From: Marinilactibacillus sp036039175
GTDB taxonomy: Bacteria; Bacillota; Bacilli; Lactobacillales; Carnobacteriaceae_A
Length of the DNA stretch: 64,000 bases
Direction of reading: 5' to 3'
Assembly: GCF_036039175.1 (NCBI RefSeq)
Contig: NZ_JAYXKP010000005.1
Span: 133,571 to 197,570 of the forward strand
The notes beneath the pieces were generated by a model, which did not search any database, was not told the origin of the DNA, and worked only from the letters and a program-made list of their open reading frames with translations. Both the position numbers and the translations under genes were made by a program. How positions within the stretch are numbered: the first letter of the stretch is position 1; every line of letters begins with the position of its first letter. Below are positions 61,837 through 64,000 of this stretch, one piece after another.

Positions 61837-62532
61837 TTACCTGAATACCGATAAGGATTGAACTTGCCTTGCCCCTTCCGATAGAAGGCACTCCATAGCA
61901 TAGATCATTGTCCTTCCTGTTGTGTAAACATCGTCTATAACGAGCACTTTTTTCCCTTTTATTGATTCCTTGTTATGTTCAGCCCTACGAAATGGTTGGA
62001 TAGATTCTAACCTTTCTTGCCTATTTTTCTTTGATTGATTCTTTTCAGTTGTCGTATTCTCAAGTAAATTTGTATAAGGGATTTTTGCTATCTTAAGCAT
62101 GATCTCCGTTTGATTGAATCCTCTATTTTGAAAACTTTTATTGGATACAGGGATGGGGACAACCATATCGATTGCTGACATACGCCCAACTGCTTTGATT
62201 AAATCTTCTGAAATCATTCTGGCTACTCTGATGTCACCTGTAAATTTGTACCGTTCCATCCATTCTTTGGCAAAAGCATTATAGCTATATAATGCTTTAT
62301 GATTCAGCGATTCTATCTTACTAGCTTTTATCCATTTTTGGCAGTCTTGACATACCTCAGTTGTTTCTTGCAGGCGAGAACAACAAGGACAGCTAGGATT
62401 ACCGCTTATTTTCTCTAACTTCGAATAACAAGATGCACAAGCTGATTTAGCATTCAGCTTTTTAAAGGTAAATAAATCACTTATAGTTAAAGAATAGGTC
62501 ATCTGTTGACCACACCAGATACATATTGTCAT
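61837..62532 (-). CDS. comFC: ComFC-like phosphoribosyltransferase-fold competence protein
   Basis: The 231-residue protein has four N-terminal Cys pairs (CIWCG, CASCY, CPCC, CQDC) that may bind zinc and a C-terminal phosphoribosyltransferase motif KGKKVLVIDDVYTTGRTM. ComFC works with the ComFA helicase in DNA uptake in competent cells. Its start overlaps comFA by four bases. No terminator follows clearly; hpf begins 162 bases downstream. Confidence 0.93.
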   Translation of the reverse strand: MTICIWCGQQMTYSLTISDLFTFKKLNAKSACASCYSKLEKISGNPSCPCCSRLQETTEVCQDCQKWIKASKIESLNHKALYSYNAFAKEWMERYKFTGDIRVARMISEDLIKAVGRMSAIDMVVPIPVSNKSFQNRGFNQTEIMLKIAKIPYTNLLENTTTEKNQSKKNRQERLESIQPFRRAEHNKESIKGKKVLVIDDVYTTGRTMIYAMECLLSEGARQVQSLSVFR

Positions 62533-63881
62533 GTTAGTAGAAGTCCTCTCTTTCTTGCAATAGTATTCATCTTCTTGATTTGACGAATGGCTCTTTTCAT
62601 TTCTATCGTCATTCCGTCGTGGAAGTATAATACATCTCCTGTCGGGTACTCTGGAGAACGGCCAGCTCTTCCAGAAATTTGAACCAGAGATGCCTCTGTA
62701 AAGATTCGGTCATCAGCACCAATAACGAGCACATCAATATCTGGAAAGGTTACACCCCTTTCGAGGATCGTTGTCGTTATTAGAAAATCCAATTTCTTCT
62801 CCCTCATCAATAAGACTTTTTGTTTTCGTTGTTCATCTTGTGAATGGACAGCTTCAAATCTAGCTTCTTTGAATCTGCGCTGTAAAATAACTTTAAATGT
62901 TTCCATCCATTCTATATTAGGTAAAAATAAGAGAAACTTCTTCTGAAGGTCTAGTCGCTTTGTGATTTCTTTAAACACCTTTGTAGATTGCTTAGGTTTA
63001 AGCAGACGTTTTTGCCAATTTGGCTCCCTTATCATAATCGGCATTGGTAGCGGATGACCATGATATCTGGCAGGTAGTATGCTCGCTTTTAATTTTTTCT
63101 GACTAATTTTTTTCTGATCACTACGGTCAGGTGTCGCTGTTAGATAAATTAGTGCAGACTGCTGCTTTCTTGCTTTATCTACCGCGAAATGTAGTGCATC
63201 ATCCAGTCTGAACGGAAAGGCGTCGATCTCATCGATGATCAACAAGTCAAAGGCTTCTTTGAATCGGTAGAGCTGGTGTGTTGTTGCTACAACTAATTGT
63301 GTGTATGTATACGCCTCTTCCATCCTTCCATATAAAACACTCATAGAAACATTAGGAAATGCTTCTTGGATCCTAGGAGCCAGTTCAAGACAGACGTCTA
63401 CTCTTGGAGAAGCCAAACAGATTCTTTTATGTGCTTTGATCGCTTTTTCTATTCCGGGAAATAACATTTCTGTTTTCCCCGCACCCGCTACTGCCCAAAG
63501 TAACCGAACTTCACTAGAATCAATGGATTGAATAATTTCCTCGGAAGCTTCTCTTTGCTGGTTGGATAAAGTGCCTTTCCAATTTAAAACCGGATCCTTA
63601 GGAATCTCGAATCGATTCGGTTCCGGTATATGAAAAAATCTTGAACACCTTCTGATTTTTCCCATCTGCAAACAATTCGTGCAGTAAGTACACGGTTGCC
63701 CACAAAAGCAATCATTGAATTCAATCGGAGTGATTTTTGTATTGCATCTTCTACAATACTCTTGACCTTTCTTTGAAATAAATCCAGATGTTTCTATTCG
63801 GTCGCTTTCTACTAGTTTGTCAAAATCTAAGTTAACACATTCGGACTCCAAGACTTCTCTACCATATAATTGATCGACCAT
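62529..63881 (-). CDS. comFA: ComFA-like DNA helicase for competence
   Basis: The protein of about 450 residues has an N-terminal zinc finger (CRRCNTK, CFCGQPCTYCTNC), a P-loop AVAGAGKTEM, a DEAD-like box LLIIDEIDAFPF, a TATPD motif III and a C-terminal helicase motif QISGRAGRSPEYPTG. It drives entry of single-stranded DNA into the cytoplasm. Two starts are possible: ATG 63893, which has no close ribosome site, and ATG 63881, which has GGAG six bases upstream. I chose 63881. A hairpin lies just upstream. I see no ComX/SigH-type cin box. Confidence 0.92.
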   Translation of the reverse strand: MVDQLYGREVLESECVNLDFDKLVESDRIETSGFISKKGQEYCRRCNTKITPIEFNDCFCGQPCTYCTNCLQMGKIRRCSRFFHIPEPNRFEIPKDPVLNWKGTLSNQQREASEEIIQSIDSSEVRLLWAVAGAGKTEMLFPGIEKAIKAHKRICLASPRVDVCLELAPRIQEAFPNVSMSVLYGRMEEAYTYTQLVVATTHQLYRFKEAFDLLIIDEIDAFPFRLDDALHFAVDKARKQQSALIYLTATPDRSDQKKISQKKLKASILPARYHGHPLPMPIMIREPNWQKRLLKPKQSTKVFKEITKRLDLQKKFLLFLPNIEWMETFKVILQRRFKEARFEAVHSQDEQRKQKVLLMREKKLDFLITTTILERGVTFPDIDVLVIGADDRIFTEASLVQISGRAGRSPEYPTGDVLYFHDGMTIEMKRAIRQIKKMNTIARKRGLLLT

Positions 63882-63895
63882 CCCTAGCTCCATTC

Positions 63896-63924
63896 ATGTA
63901 GATACGTTTTCTTCCTATCTACAT
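63896..63924 (-). other. Inverted repeat in the comFA leader
   Basis: ATGTAGATA and TATCTACAT, nine bases each and perfectly paired, flank an 11-base loop that contains AGGAAG on the minus strand. It lies in the 5' leader of comFA, so it could be an operator or an RNA hairpin. Confidence 0.5.
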
Positions 63925-63976
63925 AAACTATTAAACGAATCATTTTCTGACGAAAAAAAGGGTTCTATAATAAATA

Positions 63977-64000
63977 ACGTTGGTGAGAATTCACCAACGT
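63977..64000. terminator. Terminator-like hairpin at the right edge
   Basis: ACGTTGGTGA/TCACCAACGT with loop GAAT. It ends exactly at the window edge, so the T tract on the right cannot be seen, and the gene it serves is unknown. Confidence 0.5.

Noticed and set aside
63894..63976. ComX/SigH cin box (TACGAATA) before comFA
   Set aside because: No matching octamer on the minus strand in this stretch.
1..64000. Mobile elements, prophage genes or CRISPR arrays
   Set aside because: No transposase, integrase, phage structural gene or regularly spaced repeat was seen; the content is chromosomal core plus a few accessory genes.

Overview
The window looks like chromosomal core from a low-GC Gram-positive bacterium of the order Lactobacillales. 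It carries hprK and a catabolite-response-like site, strong AGGAGG ribosome binding sites, rapZ-yvcK-whiA, comFA-comFC-hpf-secA-prfB-ftsE-ftsX and hprK-lgt-ppaX-gpsA. A Carnobacteriaceae-type genome (Carnobacterium, Marinilactibacillus or Alkalibacterium relatives) is my best guess, by inference only. I see no insertion sequence, prophage, CRISPR array or plasmid gene. Most genes lie on the minus strand.

Layout. 1-6 kb: end of an SGNH hydrolase gene, a ROK sugar kinase, a gamma-glutamyltransferase, two glyoxalase-fold proteins, a small membrane protein, an AEC permease, a DUF1801 protein and tRNA-Leu(GAG). 5.7-10 kb: SprT, Tex and two calcineurin-like phosphatases. 10-15 kb: a MacA/MacB-type ABC exporter, then a purine permease whose leader contains a guanine-class purine riboswitch. 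15-20 kb: glutathione reductase, an isolated rnfC-rnfD pair and an MgtC protein. 20-27 kb: a heterodimeric ABC exporter, a LysR regulator, an orphan 84-residue protein, a K+ channel and a Gfo/Idh oxidoreductase. 27-33 kb: tRNA-Arg(CCG), whiA-yvcK-rapZ, and a glutathione-dependent formaldehyde operon with a divergent HxlR regulator. 33-42 kb: phosphoglucomutase, thioredoxin reductase, a TPR protein, galU, gpsA, ppaX, lgt and hprK. 42-48 kb: a YvlB/PspC/YvlD-like envelope-stress operon, uvrA and a YfbR-like HD protein. 48-56.7 kb: a PDZ membrane protein with a PhoP/PhoR-like two-component system, lrgAB, an NlpC/P60 hydrolase and ftsEX. 57-64 kb: prfB with a programmed frameshift, secA, hpf, comFC and comFA.

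How the genes work together. One theme is thiol and electrophile chemistry: ggt, two glyoxalase-fold proteins, glutathione reductase, formaldehyde dehydrogenase with S-formylglutathione hydrolase, and thioredoxin reductase. A second is envelope growth: galU, pgcA, lgt, FtsEX with a coiled-coil NlpC hydrolase beside it, LrgAB, PhoPR and the Yvl-type operon. The items most worth a second look are the rnfCD-only redox module, the HxlR regulator that lacks the cysteine expected of a formaldehyde sensor, the purine riboswitch, the coiled-coil-expanded YvlB protein, and SecA without its zinc tail.
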